From assembly GCA_019242475.1 (NCBI GenBank), contig JAFAVK010000127.1, positions 62,001 to 126,000 of the forward strand: a stretch of DNA of 64,000 bases. The letters run 5' to 3'. The first letter of the stretch is position 1, and every line of letters starts with the position of its first letter. The notes below the pieces were generated by a model. It was not told the DNA's origin. It worked only from the letters and a program-made list of their open reading frames with translations, and ran no database searches. Source of the DNA: Acidobacteriota bacterium. GTDB lineage: Bacteria; Acidobacteriota; Blastocatellia; Pyrinomonadales; Pyrinomonadaceae. Positions 18,353-27,079 of this stretch are shown here, in pieces. The position numbers and the translations under genes are program-made.

Positions 18353-19087
18353 ATGCCCGACTCACAACCACTGCTCAGCACCCTTTTCGCCGAAGCCTTC
18401 CGCACGCTCGCGCCCAAGCGCCCCGTGCCGGAGGTGGACGTGCGCTACTACCCTTACGCGGGCCTGAACCACACCATCCGCCTGCGCTCGGGGCGCGTCT
18501 ACGTCCGACTCTCCGACGTGTTCAAGTCGGCGCCTTTGACCGTCCACCGCGCGCTCGCCTTCATCCTCGTCTCGAAGCTCCTGCGCCGCCGCGGCGCGCC
18601 CTCGCTCTACGAGAGGGTCTACCGCGACTACGCCTTCTCGCCCGAAGTCCTGCGCGCCTCCGACCTCGCGCGCCGCCAGCGCGGGCGCAAGATGGTCTCT
18701 TCGGCGCAGGGTCGCGTCTATGATTTGGGACGGATGTTCCAGCGCTTGAACCAGCGCTACTTCGACGGGCGCATCGAACGGCCGACGCTCACCTGGTCGC
18801 AGCGCCGCACGCGCACCATCCTCGGCCACCACGACGACGTGCACGACACCATCGTCATCAGCAAGACGCTCGACAGCGAGGACGTGCCCGAGTGGTTCGT
18901 CGAGTACATCCTCTACCACGAGATGCTCCACATCAAACACCCGGCGCGCCTCATCAACGGCCGCCGCTACTACCACACCAAGGCGTTCCGCGCCGACGAG
19001 CAGCGCTTCCCGCACTACCACGAGGCGCAGCGCTGGCTCGACCAGGTCGCGCGCCAACGCCGCACGCTGCGCGCCCGCGCGGCCTGA
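18353..19087 (+). CDS. SprT/YgjP-like putative zinc metallopeptidase
   Basis: 244 residues. The C-terminal half has the zinc motif HExxH as YHEMLHIKH (His189, Glu190, His193), followed by a histidine-rich tail (RRYYHTKAFRADEQRFPHY) that can provide the third ligand, as in SprT-like and YgjP/M48-related domains. Before it are conserved strands LTWSQRRTRTILGHH and DTIVISKTLD. No signal peptide is present, so it acts in the cytoplasm. SprT-like proteins in other organisms repair DNA-protein crosslinks, but this bacterial branch has no assigned substrate. It stands alone, facing away from the heat-shock operon, and has no clear Shine-Dalgarno. Confidence 0.8.
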   Translation: MPDSQPLLSTLFAEAFRTLAPKRPVPEVDVRYYPYAGLNHTIRLRSGRVYVRLSDVFKSAPLTVHRALAFILVSKLLRRRGAPSLYERVYRDYAFSPEVLRASDLARRQRGRKMVSSAQGRVYDLGRMFQRLNQRYFDGRIERPTLTWSQRRTRTILGHHDDVHDTIVISKTLDSEDVPEWFVEYILYHEMLHIKHPARLINGRRYYHTKAFRADEQRFPHYHEAQRWLDQVARQRRTLRARAA

Positions 19088-19272
19088 AAATTTTTTACTG
19101 AACTTTCGCGCCCGACCGTCGTTTACACGCTCAGGAAGGTGGGCTCCTCCGGAAGGGCGGGCGGGCGGCAGAAGATGACAACACTCCCTCCGTTGTCTCT
19201 GATGTCTCTCGCCCGCCCTAATGGTTTCGGGCCGTCCAAATTTTCTCACCCGCGTGCGCGCCGACGGATTTC

Positions 19273-19301
19273 TTGACTCGCACACACACGCGTGCTAGCT
19301 T
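19273..19301 (+). promoter_or_regulatory. Sigma-70-like promoter of the dodecin gene
   Basis: TTGACT (19273-19278), exactly 17 bp, then TAGCTT (19296-19301). The leader of about 80 nt includes the word array at 19325-19358 and a GGAGGA Shine-Dalgarno just before the ATG. The rest of the 299-bp spacer 19088-19386 holds no gene; a GGGCGGGCGGG block near 19160 and GCCCGCCCT near 19212 could pair as a terminator for the upstream gene. Confidence 0.55.
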
Positions 19302-19324
19302 CCGCCCTGCTTTCAACCAACAAC

Positions 19325-19358
19325 AATTTCAAATTTGAAATTTCAAATTTCGAATTTG
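19325..19358. repeat. Palindromic word array, unit CAAATTT (7 bp), in the dodecin leader
   Basis: The run alternates AATTTCAAATTTGAAATTTC and CAAATTTCGAATTTG, giving both direct 7-bp repeats and self-complementarity. It lies between the promoter and the start codon of the dodecin gene, so it is part of the mRNA leader. The same word is found at 51321-51362. Confidence 0.75.
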
Positions 19359-19386
19359 CATCCACGCACACCGGAGGACTCTGCGC

Positions 19387-19626
19387 ATGAGCGAGAAGGT
19401 TTTCAAGGGGGTCGAGATCGTCGGCACCTCCGACCAGAGCTTCAGCCACGCCATCGAGGTCGCGGTCAAGCGCGCGCGGCAGACGCTGCGCGAACTCTCC
19501 TGGTTCGTCGTCGAGGAGATGCGCGGCGGACTACAGGCGGGGCGGCTCGAATACCAGGTCACGCTCCGCGTCTTCTTCCAGCTCGAGTCGCAGGAGGCGG
19601 CCGACTCCGAGGGCACGTTGGTCTGA
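19387..19626 (+). CDS. Dodecin family flavin-binding protein
   Basis: 79 residues. The full dodecin pattern is present: VFKGVEIVGTSDQSFSHAIE at the start, the flavin-stacking tryptophan in LRELSWFVVEEMRGG (Trp39) and EYQVTLRVFFQLE at the end. Dodecins form hollow dodecamers that bind riboflavin or FMN and buffer free flavin in the cytoplasm. The protein is about ten residues longer than the standard form because of an acidic tail (SQEAADSEGTLV). GGAGGA lies 8 bp before the ATG. It is followed by EF-P on the same strand after 141 bp, but a shared transcript is not certain. Confidence 0.9.
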   Translation: MSEKVFKGVEIVGTSDQSFSHAIEVAVKRARQTLRELSWFVVEEMRGGLQAGRLEYQVTLRVFFQLESQEAADSEGTLV

Positions 19627-19767
19627 GCGGCGCCCGCTGGACAAAGGGGCGAGGCCGTAGCTAGACTACGGGGTTTGCGAAAGGCTGCGCGGGGCTCTCT
19701 GTGGGGCCGCGTGAACTCTTTCGGGCAGACACGTCGAAATTTCAAACGCTTCGGAGTCAGAATTTTT

Positions 19768-20331
19768 ATGGCAATCTCCGCGACCCAAATCCGGAAGGGC
19801 ATGGTCATCGTCTTCGAGGGCAAGCCCTGCAAAGTCCTCGACGCGCGCCACCACACGCCCGGCAACCTGCGCGCGATGATGCAGACGAAGCTGCGCGACC
19901 TGCGCACGGGCTCAAGCTTCGAGCACCGCTTCCGCTCGGCCGACACCGTCGAGCGCGCCGCGATGGAACAGCACGAGATGGAGTTCATGTACGCCGACGG
20001 CTCGCACTACCACTTCATGAACACCGAGAACTACGAGCAGACGGCGCTCTCGGACGAAGACCTCGGCGACATGGCGCAGTGGCTCCTGCCCGGCATGAAA
20101 ATCCAGGCCGAGTACTACGAGGGCTCGCCCATCGGCATCGACCTGCCGGCCTCCATCGAGCTGACCGTGGTCGAGACCGAGCCGACCCTCAAGGGCGCGA
20201 CCGTCTCGAACGTCAACAAGCCGGCCAAGCTCGAAAACGGCGTCACCATCTCCGTCCCGCCCTTCGTCAACGAGGGCGACCGCATCCGCGTAGACCCGGT
20301 GGAAGGCCGCTACATGGAGCGGGCGAAGTAG
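19768..20331 (+). CDS. efp: Translation elongation factor P
   Basis: 187 residues from the ATG at 19768 ([12 protein letters not shown]); upstream in-frame codons are not conserved EF-P sequence. The three beta domains are in place: domain I to about 65, domain II with [20 protein letters not shown], and domain III with [20 protein letters not shown] and [12 protein letters not shown] relieves ribosome stalling at polyproline. The loop that carries the modified lysine in E. coli (PGKG) reads TPGNLRAM here, so the tip position is Asn33 rather than Lys or Arg, and lysylation or rhamnosylation of the classic kind is not possible. The gene ends 6 bp before a word array. The proline-rich (PT)n linkers of exported proteins in this window are natural clients. 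Confidence 0.95.
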   Translation: MAISATQIRKGMVIVFEGKPCKVLDARHHTPGNLRAMMQTKLRDLRTGSSFEHRFRSADTVERAAMEQHEMEFMYADGSHYHFMNTENYEQTALSDEDLGDMAQWLLPGMKIQAEYYEGSPIGIDLPASIELTVVETEPTLKGATVSNVNKPAKLENGVTISVPPFVNEGDRIRVDPVEGRYMERAK

Positions 20332-20336
20332 CCTTT

Positions 20337-20433
20337 TAAGTTCAAAGTTCAAAGTTTGAAAGTTCAAAGTTGAAGACGACGCTGTCGGCTCTCAACCTTG
20401 AACTTTAAACTTTGAACTTTGAACTTTGAACTC
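20337..20433. repeat. Inverted word array, unit TTCAAAG (7 bp), between efp and kdtA
   Basis: The left arm (20337-20373) has four TTCAAAG-type words and the right arm (20392-20432) five inverted words (CTTTGAA), around an 18-nt GC-rich centre. The right arm runs directly into the kdtA ATG at 20434, so no Shine-Dalgarno is visible for kdtA. The word matches the array at 13731-13810. Confidence 0.9.
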
Positions 20434-21792
20434 ATGTATTTCCTGTACAGCATCCTCCTCGGCATCGGCGTCTTAGCGCTGCTGCCGAGGTTTCTTTTGG
20501 ACGCGGCGCGGCACGGGAAGTACGCGGCGGGGTTGGGCGAGCGCGCGGGCTCTCTGCCGAAGTTCGACGCCGGCGGGCGCCCCGTCGTGTGGCTCCACTG
20601 TGTCTCGGTGGGCGAGGCGCAGGCGGCGCGGCCGCTGGCGCGGGCGCTTTTGGAGGAGTACCCGGGGCACGCGCTCGTCGTCTCGACGACGACGCTGACG
20701 GGTCAGCGCGTCGCGCGCGAGGCGTTCAAGGGCCGGGCCGCGCTGGTCTTCTACTTCCCCTTCGACTGGGCCTGGAGCGTGCGGCGCGCGCTGCGTGCGG
20801 TGAACCCTTCGGTCGTGCTGCTGATGGAGACGGAGCTGTGGCCGCGCTTCTTCCGCGAGTGCCGGCGGCGCGGCGTCTCCGTGGCGCTCGTCAACGGCCG
20901 CATCTCGGAGAAGTCTTTCGGCCGTTACAAGCTCATCCGCCCCTTCATCCGCCGCGTCCTGTCCGACCTCTCGCTCGCGGCCGTGCAAACGGAGGCCGAC
21001 GCCGCGCGGCTCGTCGAACTCGGCCTCGCGCCCGAGCGGGCGCGCGTCACCGGCAACGTCAAGTTCGACATCGAGGAGACGGCGGCCCTCCCGCTCACGG
21101 AAGAGCTGCGCCGCCGTTTCAACGTCAGCGAAGACCGCCCGCTCGTCGTCGCCGCCAGCACGCACGCCCCCGAGGAGCGCGTCGTCCTCGAAGCCTTCCG
21201 GCTCGTCAACTTCGATGCAAAACGACCGCGCCTGCTCGTCGCGCCGCGGCACCCGGAGCGCTTCGGCGAGGTCACCTCGCTGCTCGAAGCGTCGGGGCTC
21301 GCCTGGGCGCGGCGCACGAACGAGGCTCGGGAGTCGGACAGAGACTGCGACGTAATTCTGCTCGACAGCATCGGCGAGCTGCGCGCGGTCTACCCGCTGG
21401 CGGAGGTGGTCTTCGTCGGCGGGAGCGTCGCGCCCGTGGGCGGGCACAACGTCCTTGAGCCGGCGCTCGACGCGCGCGCGATCGTCACCGGCCCGCACAC
21501 CTCGAACTTCAAGTCCGTCGTCGCCGCGCTCCTCGAACGCGACGCCCTCGTCCAACTGCCGCACGCCGAAGAACCGCAGGCGGCCGCGCGCGAACTCGCA
21601 CGCGCGCTCCGAGAGCTGCTCGGCGACGAGGTCAGACGCCGCCGCACGGGCGCGCGCGCGCGCGCCGTCCTCGAAGAGAACCGCGGCGCCACCTCACGCA
21701 CCGTCGAACTGCTCGCCCCGCTCCTGAACCAGATGTCGGATGCCGGACGTCGGATGTTAGTCGAAGAGAAGACACTGACATCTAACATCTAG
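20434..21792 (+). CDS. kdtA: 3-deoxy-D-manno-octulosonic acid (Kdo) transferase
   Basis: 452 residues from the ATG at 20434. An in-frame start at 20419 would only add residues read from the repeat array. Residues 1-20 are a hydrophobic anchor (FLYSILLGIGVLALLP). The GT-B fold has the family motifs WLHCVSVGEAQAARPL, VVSTTTLTGQRVA, LMETELWPRFFRECRR and, near the end, VFVGGSVAPVGGHNVLEPA. The enzyme adds Kdo to lipid A precursor on the inner face of the cytoplasmic membrane. It is followed by lpxK, another lipid A enzyme, after 19 bp. The last 20 or so codons (QMSDAGRR to TSNI) come from a word array, so the C-terminal tail is repeat-derived and unlikely to be conserved. Confidence 0.93.
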   Translation: MYFLYSILLGIGVLALLPRFLLDAARHGKYAAGLGERAGSLPKFDAGGRPVVWLHCVSVGEAQAARPLARALLEEYPGHALVVSTTTLTGQRVAREAFKGRAALVFYFPFDWAWSVRRALRAVNPSVVLLMETELWPRFFRECRRRGVSVALVNGRISEKSFGRYKLIRPFIRRVLSDLSLAAVQTEADAARLVELGLAPERARVTGNVKFDIEETAALPLTEELRRRFNVSEDRPLVVAASTHAPEERVVLEAFRLVNFDAKRPRLLVAPRHPERFGEVTSLLEASGLAWARRTNEARESDRDCDVILLDSIGELRAVYPLAEVVFVGGSVAPVGGHNVLEPALDARAIVTGPHTSNFKSVVAALLERDALVQLPHAEEPQAAARELARALRELLGDEVRRRRTGARARAVLEENRGATSRTVELLAPLLNQMSDAGRRMLVEEKTLTSNI

Positions 21793-21804
21793 CATCCGAC
21801 GTCT
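21731..21804. repeat. Inverted word array, unit GATGTCG (7 bp), across the kdtA 3' end
   Basis: The left arm (21731-21760: AGATGTCGGATGCCGGACGT and on) and right arm (21776-21804: TGACATCTAACATCTAGCAT and on) are inverted copies of a 7-bp word. The left arm and part of the right arm are inside the kdtA frame, and the kdtA stop TAG (21790-21792) is in the right arm. The same word is found at 57322-57403. Confidence 0.85.
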
Positions 21805-21811
21805 CGCCTTT

Positions 21812-22864
21812 ATGTCGCTCGCACTGGCACCGCTCGGCATGCTCTACGGCGCTGCGGCGCGGGCGCGCCTGCGCCTGTACCGCTCGGGCTTTCTGAAGAG
21901 CGAGCGGGTGGGCGCGCCCGTCGTGAGCGTGGGGAATCTGACGGCGGGGGGGACTGGAAAGACGCCGCTGGTCGAGTGGGCGGCGAAGGCGCTGGCGCGT
22001 GAGGGGTTGAGGGCGTGCGTGCTGACGCGTGGGTACGGGCGCGCGGACGAGGGCCGGCGGGTGGTCGCGTCCGACGGCGCGCGTGTGCTGGCGGAGGTTT
22101 CGGAGTGCGGGGACGAGCCGAGGCTTCTGGCGGAGAGGTTGCTGGGCGCGGCGGCGGTCGTCTGCGACCGCGACCGCGTGGCGGCGGCGCGCTGGGCGCG
22201 CGCGGAGTTGGGGGCGGAGGTCTTCGTCCTCGACGACGGCTTTCAACATTTGCGGATCGCGCGCGACTTCGACCTCGTGACGCTCGACGCGACGGCGCCG
22301 TGGGGCGGCGGGCACATGCTGCCGCGCGGCCGTCTGCGCGAGCCCGCGTCGGGGCTCGCGCGCGCCGACTGCGTCGTCATCACGCGCGCAGAGCTGGCCG
22401 AGGACATAGAAGGCTTGCGCGCGGAGGTCGCGCGGATGAGCGAAGGGCGTGCCGCCGTCTTCACGTCGAGGGCGCGGGGGCTCAGCCTGACGCCGCTGTC
22501 GGGATACGGTAGGGCGGTTGCGGACGACAAGGCTGAGCTTATCCCAAAAGGGTCGGCCGGGGCGTTCTGCGCGGTCGGCAATCCGCGCGCGTTCTTCGAG
22601 AACCTGCGGCGCGGCGGGTTCGGGCTTCGTTACGAGCGCGCCTTTCCTGACCATCACCCGTACGGGCAGGCCGACGTGGAGAGCGTCGAGCGCGAGGCTG
22701 CGGCGAGGGGAGCGGAGGTGCTCCTGACGACGGCGAAGGATGCGGTGAAGTTGCGCGGGTTGGATTTCGCGCTCCCCTGTTACGTGGTCGAGACCGTGTC
22801 GGAGTTCGACGAAGAGGCGCGGCTGCTCGGACTCCTGCGCGCGGCCGTGCCGGCGAAGCGTTAG
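21812..22864 (+). CDS. lpxK: Tetraacyldisaccharide 4'-kinase LpxK
   Basis: 350 residues, the usual size. The N-terminal membrane-associated region (LAPLGMLYGAAARARLRLYR) is followed by the P-loop VGNLTAGGTGKTPLVEW, then LTRGYGR, the DDGFQH motif (VFVLDDGFQHLRIARDFDLV) and LLPRGRLREPASGLARAD. The last part contains the family motif PDHHPYGQADVE and TTAKDAVKLR. LpxK phosphorylates the 4' position of lipid A disaccharide at the inner membrane. It is downstream of kdtA, giving a two-gene lipid A unit that proves a diderm envelope. A strong bidirectional terminator follows 15 bp after the stop. Confidence 0.95.
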   Translation: MSLALAPLGMLYGAAARARLRLYRSGFLKSERVGAPVVSVGNLTAGGTGKTPLVEWAAKALAREGLRACVLTRGYGRADEGRRVVASDGARVLAEVSECGDEPRLLAERLLGAAAVVCDRDRVAAARWARAELGAEVFVLDDGFQHLRIARDFDLVTLDATAPWGGGHMLPRGRLREPASGLARADCVVITRAELAEDIEGLRAEVARMSEGRAAVFTSRARGLSLTPLSGYGRAVADDKAELIPKGSAGAFCAVGNPRAFFENLRRGGFGLRYERAFPDHHPYGQADVESVEREAAARGAEVLLTTAKDAVKLRGLDFALPCYVVETVSEFDEEARLLGLLRAAVPAKR

Positions 22865-22879
22865 TTAAAGGCGAGGCAG

Positions 22880-22929
22880 AAAAGTTAAGAGGCGCCGCGA
22901 CTGTCGAGTCGCGGCGCCTCTTAACTTTT
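22880..22929. terminator. Bidirectional terminator between lpxK and the kinase gene
   Basis: A perfect 23-bp inverted repeat (22880-22902 with 22907-22929) with a 4-nt loop GTCG. The GC-rich inner stem is flanked by AAAAG and CTTTT on either side, so each strand reads a hairpin followed by T residues. It serves both convergent genes. Confidence 0.9.
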
Positions 22930-22937
22930 CGGAGAAT

Positions 22938-24689
22938 TCAGCGCGGCCCGACGACGGGGCCGGGCGGCGCATCGTCGAGCTTGGGCGGCTTGTTGTCGTC
23001 GTCCTTGGGCTTGTCCGGCTTGGGCTTGTCGTCCTTGGGCGGCGCGGGCGGCGGCGCCTCGACGTTGGCGTTGACGTTGATGGGCCTGTTGTTGCGCTTC
23101 GGCGTCGGCGTGGGCGCGGGCGGCGGCGCGTCCGCGTTGTCGTCGTTCTCGTTGGCGGGCTCCTTGACCTCGCCGGCCTTGCGCGCCTCGGGCGTCGGCG
23201 TGGCCCCGGCCTTCGGGTTGGTCTCGCCGCCGGCCGGCGTGGTGCCCTCGACGGCGCCTCCGACCGCGCCGCCCACGTTCGTCGTCGCGGGCGTCGGCGA
23301 GGAGGAAGGGGCCGAAAGGTTGTGCTCGGCCTGACCCGTCGGCGGCGAGATGGGCTGGACGGGCCGGCCGTTCGGGTCGGCCTGGAGCGGGGTCGCGTTC
23401 GGCTGCGCCTGCTCCGAAGAGACGCCGCGCCGCTGGAAGGCGAAGAAGACCGCGAAGACGATGGCGATCACCGCGATGGCCGGGACGGCGACGCGCCAGG
23501 GGTTGAAGGAGGACTCTGCGGGGAGCGGCGCGACGGGCGGCGGCAGCTCTTCGCCCGTGGTCGTCGCCGCGGCGACCGCGGCCGTGAACGCGGCCGGCCT
23601 GTGGCCGGCGCTGACGACCGTCGCCTCGTCGTCGTCGGCGCGGCCGACCGTTGTGCGCGCCGGCTCGTTGGGCGAGGTCGGCGAGCCGATGCGCTCGGTG
23701 TCGAGGATGGCGGCGGCTGCGGCGGCCGCGGGCGCTTCGGCGGCCGCTTCGGCGAGCGCCGCGGCCAGGTCGGTCGCCTTCTGAAAGCGGTCTTCGGGCC
23801 GCTTGGCGAGCGCGCGCGCGACGACGCGGCCGACCCCTGCGGGCAGGTCGGGCCGCTCTTCGAGGATGGAGGGCGGCTCCTGCTGGATGTGCTTCATCAT
23901 GATGGCCGTCGGCGAGTCGCCCGAGAAGGGGACGTGGCCGGCGAGCATCTCGTAGACGATGACGCCGAAGGAGTAGATGTCGGAGCGCGCGTCGATGGCG
24001 GAAGCTTGCGAGCACTGCTCGGGCGACATGTACTGCGGCGTGCCGATGATGAGGTTGGGCGCGGTCAGGCCGGGGTCTGTCTCGTGGACTGAGCGCTCGG
24101 TCTGCTGAATCTTGGCGATGCCGAAGTCCAAGACCTTGGCCCAGTCGCCGCCGGTCTGCTCTTCGAGCATGATGTTGTCGCTCTTGAGGTCGCGGTGGAC
24201 GACGCCCTCGCTGTGCGCGGCCTCCAGGGCGCCCGACACCTGGCGCACGATCTCGACCGTGCGCGCGAGCGACATCGGCCCGCCCGAGCGCACGATGTCT
24301 TTGAGCGTGCGGCCGCGTAGGTACTCCATGACGAGGTAGACGATGCCGTTCTCCGACTCGCCGAAGTCCGTGACGTTGATGGCGTGCGGGTGCGAGATGC
24401 GGGAGGCGGCCTTGGCCTCGCGCGTGAAGCGGGCCACGATCTTGTCGTCGGCGGCGAGCGCGGGGTGCAGGACTTTGACGGCGACGACCTTCTCCATCAG
24501 GACGTGCGTCGCGCGGTAGACGCAGCCCATGCCGCCCTCGTCGATCTTGTCGTCGATGCGGTACTTCCCGGCGAGCACCTGCCCGACGAGCCGGTCGTCG
24601 TTGCCCGAGCGCTTGAGGACGGCGCCGTCGGCCGGGCACAGCGTCGTGGTCTCGGCGTACTGCCTACCGCATGTCGGGCATGTCTTCAT
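22938..24689 (-). CDS. Membrane-anchored Ser/Thr protein kinase with zinc-ribbon N-terminus
   Basis: 583 residues. Residues 3-21 are a zinc ribbon (CPTCGRQY and CPADG). The Hanks-type kinase domain spans about 40-305: nucleotide loop [17 protein letters not shown] with the catalytic lysine, [17 protein letters not shown] and the MSPEQC variant of the APE motif. The first Gly of the nucleotide loop is Asp, but all catalytic residues remain. A low-complexity Ala-rich segment leads to one membrane helix (about 410-430, [18 protein letters not shown]). The outer part is about 150 residues rich in Pro, Thr, Asn and Asp and looks disordered. The kinase faces the cytoplasm; the substrate is unknown. 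It stands alone and is convergent with lpxK. Confidence 0.92.
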   Translation of the reverse strand: MKTCPTCGRQYAETTTLCPADGAVLKRSGNDDRLVGQVLAGKYRIDDKIDEGGMGCVYRATHVLMEKVVAVKVLHPALAADDKIVARFTREAKAASRISHPHAINVTDFGESENGIVYLVMEYLRGRTLKDIVRSGGPMSLARTVEIVRQVSGALEAAHSEGVVHRDLKSDNIMLEEQTGGDWAKVLDFGIAKIQQTERSVHETDPGLTAPNLIIGTPQYMSPEQCSQASAIDARSDIYSFGVIVYEMLAGHVPFSGDSPTAIMMKHIQQEPPSILEERPDLPAGVGRVVARALAKRPEDRFQKATDLAAALAEAAAEAPAAAAAAAILDTERIGSPTSPNEPARTTVGRADDDEATVVSAGHRPAAFTAAVAAATTTGEELPPPVAPLPAESSFNPWRVAVPAIAVIAIVFAVFFAFQRRGVSSEQAQPNATPLQADPNGRPVQPISPPTGQAEHNLSAPSSSPTPATTNVGGAVGGAVEGTTPAGGETNPKAGATPTPEARKAGEVKEPANENDDNADAPPPAPTPTPKRNNRPINVNANVEAPPPAPPKDDKPKPDKPKDDDNKPPKLDDAPPGPVVGPR

Positions 24690-24920
24690 CGAGGATTACG
24701 CCCCGTCTGCAACTCTGTTTTCAGGGGAGACCTGAGCGTATCACACCGCTTTCGCAAGGCGCAATGCGCAGGGTCTCGCGCGCAAAGGGGTTGGAGAATA
24801 GATAGTTGGCAACGTATTATTCCCGGCGTGCCGTCGAAGGGTCGTTGTGGCAGCCGGGCGTGAAGGCCAGGCAGCCGGGTCAGCAAACTCCCGCGCCGGG
24901 CGGGTACAAAGGGGGTTGAC

Positions 24921-25544
24921 ATGAAGGCTCTGGGTTCGTTGACGCTGATGGTTCTACTGGCGGGGGCCGCCGTCGCGCAGGAGGCGGCCGCCACGCCGCC
25001 GCCGCACGGCGTCTCGGTGCTCAAGACGCGCTGGGAGAAGCGCGTGAACGGGCCGCTGCCCGTCTTCGATGCCATGAACGGGGTGAGCGACAGGGCACAG
25101 CTCGAGCGCGAGCGGAAGGACGCGATCATCACGAACCGTGCTCTGGATCAGCTCGGGCTCAGCCCGGTCGCGCCGCCCACGGAGCCGCGCAACGGGAAGA
25201 AGGACGCGCCCCCGGTGGAGAGGAGCGACAACCAGACCTACTACCTCTACGAGGCCAAGGTCAGCAACAACGGGGCGAAGAAGATTCGCCTGCTGGTGTG
25301 GGACTACATCCTCTCCGAGCCGAAGACGCAGGGCGAGGTGGGACACCACCAGTTCGAGACCAAGATCAACATCGGCGTCGGGCAGACCAGGAGCCTGCTG
25401 GCGTGGTCTACGCTGCCGCCGGCCTCGACCGTCAACGTCGCGCAGTCCGACAAGCAGGTGCGCGGCCAGTACACGGAGCGCGTGGAGATACAGCGCGTCG
25501 TCTACGAGGACGGCACGGTCTGGGAGCGCGAGCCGAAGCAGTAG
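24921..25544 (+). CDS. Exported hypothetical protein, 207 aa
   Basis: I do not recognise a family. Residues 1-19 are a signal peptide (LTLMVLLAGAAVA, cleavage before QEAAA). The mature protein has a conserved-looking core, YYLYEAKVSNNGAKKIRLLV followed by WDYI, HHQFETKINIGVGQTRSLL and VEIQRVVYEDGTVW. This looks like a single beta-sandwich domain, of the kind found in small periplasmic or surface proteins. The ATG has GGGGG 7 bp upstream. A strong terminator follows at 25582, so it is a separate unit from the glycan genes, and the 231-bp spacer upstream (24690-24920) shows no further gene. Confidence 0.75.
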   Translation: MKALGSLTLMVLLAGAAVAQEAAATPPPHGVSVLKTRWEKRVNGPLPVFDAMNGVSDRAQLERERKDAIITNRALDQLGLSPVAPPTEPRNGKKDAPPVERSDNQTYYLYEAKVSNNGAKKIRLLVWDYILSEPKTQGEVGHHQFETKINIGVGQTRSLLAWSTLPPASTVNVAQSDKQVRGQYTERVEIQRVVYEDGTVWEREPKQ

Positions 25545-25581
25545 GGCAGGCCGCCGAAGTGTTGCGCGTGAATAAGAAGGG

Positions 25582-25612
25582 GGGGCGCGCCGGGCGATGT
25601 CCGGCGCGCCCC
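25582..25612 (+). terminator. Rho-independent terminator after the 207-aa exported protein
   Basis: A perfect 12-bp GC stem (25582-25593, GGGGCGCGCCGG, with 25601-25612) and a 7-nt loop, followed by TTTCG. It lies 38 bp past the stop and isolates the glycan island that begins at 25679. Confidence 0.8.
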
Positions 25613-25678
25613 TTTCGCGCGTGCGCGGCGCGCTTCGCTTCTGGCCTCGCGCTTCCCTCCTCTGTTAAATTCCGGGGC

Positions 25679-27049
25679 ATGACAGTCGCGCTGCGCGTGG
25701 AAAACGTGTCGAAGCAGTACCGCATCTACGCGCGGCCGGGCGACCGCCTGAAGGAGTCTCTGACCCGCGGGCGGCTGAAGCGCCACCGCGAGTTCTGGGC
25801 GCTGAAGAACGTGAGCTTCGAGGTCGAGGCCGGGACGACGACCGGCATCATCGGGCCGAACGGGTGCGGGAAGTCCACGCTGCTGCAGATCATCGCCGGC
25901 ACGCTTGAGCCGACCGTGGGGAACGTCTGGCGCGAGGGGCGCGTGGCCGCGCTGCTCGAACTCGGGGCGGGCTTCGACCCGGAGGGAACGGGCGTCGAGA
26001 ACGTCTACATGAACGCCGCGCTGATGGGCCTCTCAAGGCGCGAGACCGAGCGGCTCTTCCCGGAGATCGAGCGCTTCGCGGAGATCGGCGACTTCATCCG
26101 CCAGCCCGTCAAGACCTACTCTTCGGGGATGTTCGTCCGCCTCGCCTTCGCCGTCGCCTCGAACGTCGAGCCCGACATCCTCGTCATCGACGAGGCGCTC
26201 GCCGTCGGCGACGCGGTCTTCCAGCACCGCTGCCTGCGCCGCATCAAGGAGATTCAGGAGCGCGGCGCGACCGTCCTCTTCGTCTCGCACGACGCGGCGG
26301 CCGTCCGCGCGCTCTGCACGCGCGCCGTCCTGATGAGCGCCGGCCGGGTGCTTTCGGACGGCCCGCCGATTGAAGTGCTGAACCACTACCAGAAGACCGT
26401 GATGGAGCGCGAGCAGGCGTACGAAGAGGAGGAGGCCGCGGCCGACGGAACCGACGCGGAAGACGCTCTTGAGGTAGGAGAGGGCTTCGCGCCTTTGCGC
26501 TACACGTACCGGCACGGAGACGGCTCCGCGGAGATCGTGAGCGCGGAGCTGCTCGACGCGGCGCGGAGGCCGGTCGGGGTGGTCGAGACGGGGTCGCCCC
26601 TGACGGTGCGGATGCGCGCGCGCATCAACCGCGAGGTGGACGACGCGGTCTTCGGCGTCCTCGTCAACGACAGCCGCGGCGTCCACGCCTACGGCACGAA
26701 CACGAAGGAGCAGCAGGTAGACCTCGGGCTGCTCCGGCGCGGCGAGCTGGTCGAGGTCAGCTTCGCCTTCGACTGCTGGCTCGGGCTCGACCAATTCTCC
26801 GTCTCGCTCGCCGTCCACAGCCGCGACGGCGTCAGCTACGACTGGCTCGACGGCGTGCTCTTCTTCCGCGTCACGAGCCCCGTCCTCGTCGAAGGCATCG
26901 CCAACCTCAACGCCACCGCGACCGCGCGCCGCGTCGGAATGCGGATTGGCGAGACGGGGGGACAGGGAGAAGGGGTGATGGGGGGAAAGAGACCTTCCGG
27001 CCGAACGTCCCCCAGTCTCCCCGTCCCCCCTTCTCCCCGTCCGACTTAG
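25679..27049 (+). CDS. Wzt-type polysaccharide ABC transporter ATP-binding protein
   Basis: 456 residues from the ATG at 25679. The ATPase domain (1 to about 240) has Walker A GPNGCGKST, the polysaccharide-export signature segment TYSSGMFVRLAFAVA, Walker B DILVIDEALAVGD and the switch histidine in LFVSHD. From about 265 to 425 is the Wzt C-terminal domain (SAELLDAARRPVGVVETGSP and the glycan-binding beta sandwich), which in Wzt proteins recognises the finished O-antigen. No permease (Wzm) gene is in the window, so the partner lies elsewhere. The last 35 residues (from GETGGQGEG to SPRPT) are read from a G-rich word array and are low complexity. It heads the glycan island. Confidence 0.92.
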   Translation: MTVALRVENVSKQYRIYARPGDRLKESLTRGRLKRHREFWALKNVSFEVEAGTTTGIIGPNGCGKSTLLQIIAGTLEPTVGNVWREGRVAALLELGAGFDPEGTGVENVYMNAALMGLSRRETERLFPEIERFAEIGDFIRQPVKTYSSGMFVRLAFAVASNVEPDILVIDEALAVGDAVFQHRCLRRIKEIQERGATVLFVSHDAAAVRALCTRAVLMSAGRVLSDGPPIEVLNHYQKTVMEREQAYEEEEAAADGTDAEDALEVGEGFAPLRYTYRHGDGSAEIVSAELLDAARRPVGVVETGSPLTVRMRARINREVDDAVFGVLVNDSRGVHAYGTNTKEQQVDLGLLRRGELVEVSFAFDCWLGLDQFSVSLAVHSRDGVSYDWLDGVLFFRVTSPVLVEGIANLNATATARRVGMRIGETGGQGEGVMGGKRPSGRTSPSLPVPPSPRPT

Positions 27050-27068
27050 ATACCGCAATCCGCAATCG
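26938..27068. repeat. Composite inverted word array (CGCAATC outer, CCCCGTCT inner) at the Wzt 3' end
   Basis: The outer arms are GCGGATTG (26941-26948) and CGCAATCCGCAATCG (27054-27067), a 7-bp word CGCAATC. The inner arms are G-rich (26949-26989: GAGACGGGGGGACAGGGAGA and on) and C-rich (27008-27042: AGTCTCCCCGTCCCCCC and on), of the same type as 32671-32765 and 53214-53277. The inner part is translated as the Wzt tail and the stop codon TAG (27047-27049) falls between the two right arms. Confidence 0.8.
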
Positions 27069-27079
27069 AAGGAACTAAG

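Noticed and set aside
19675-19767. N-terminal extension of EF-P
   Set aside because: The canonical EF-P N-terminus starts at 19768; upstream codons are not conserved EF-P sequence.
24690-24920. A possible tRNA or small RNA gene in the spacer before the 207-aa exported protein
   Set aside because: No cloverleaf with T-arm GTTCRANNC and matching acceptor stem could be found by eye.
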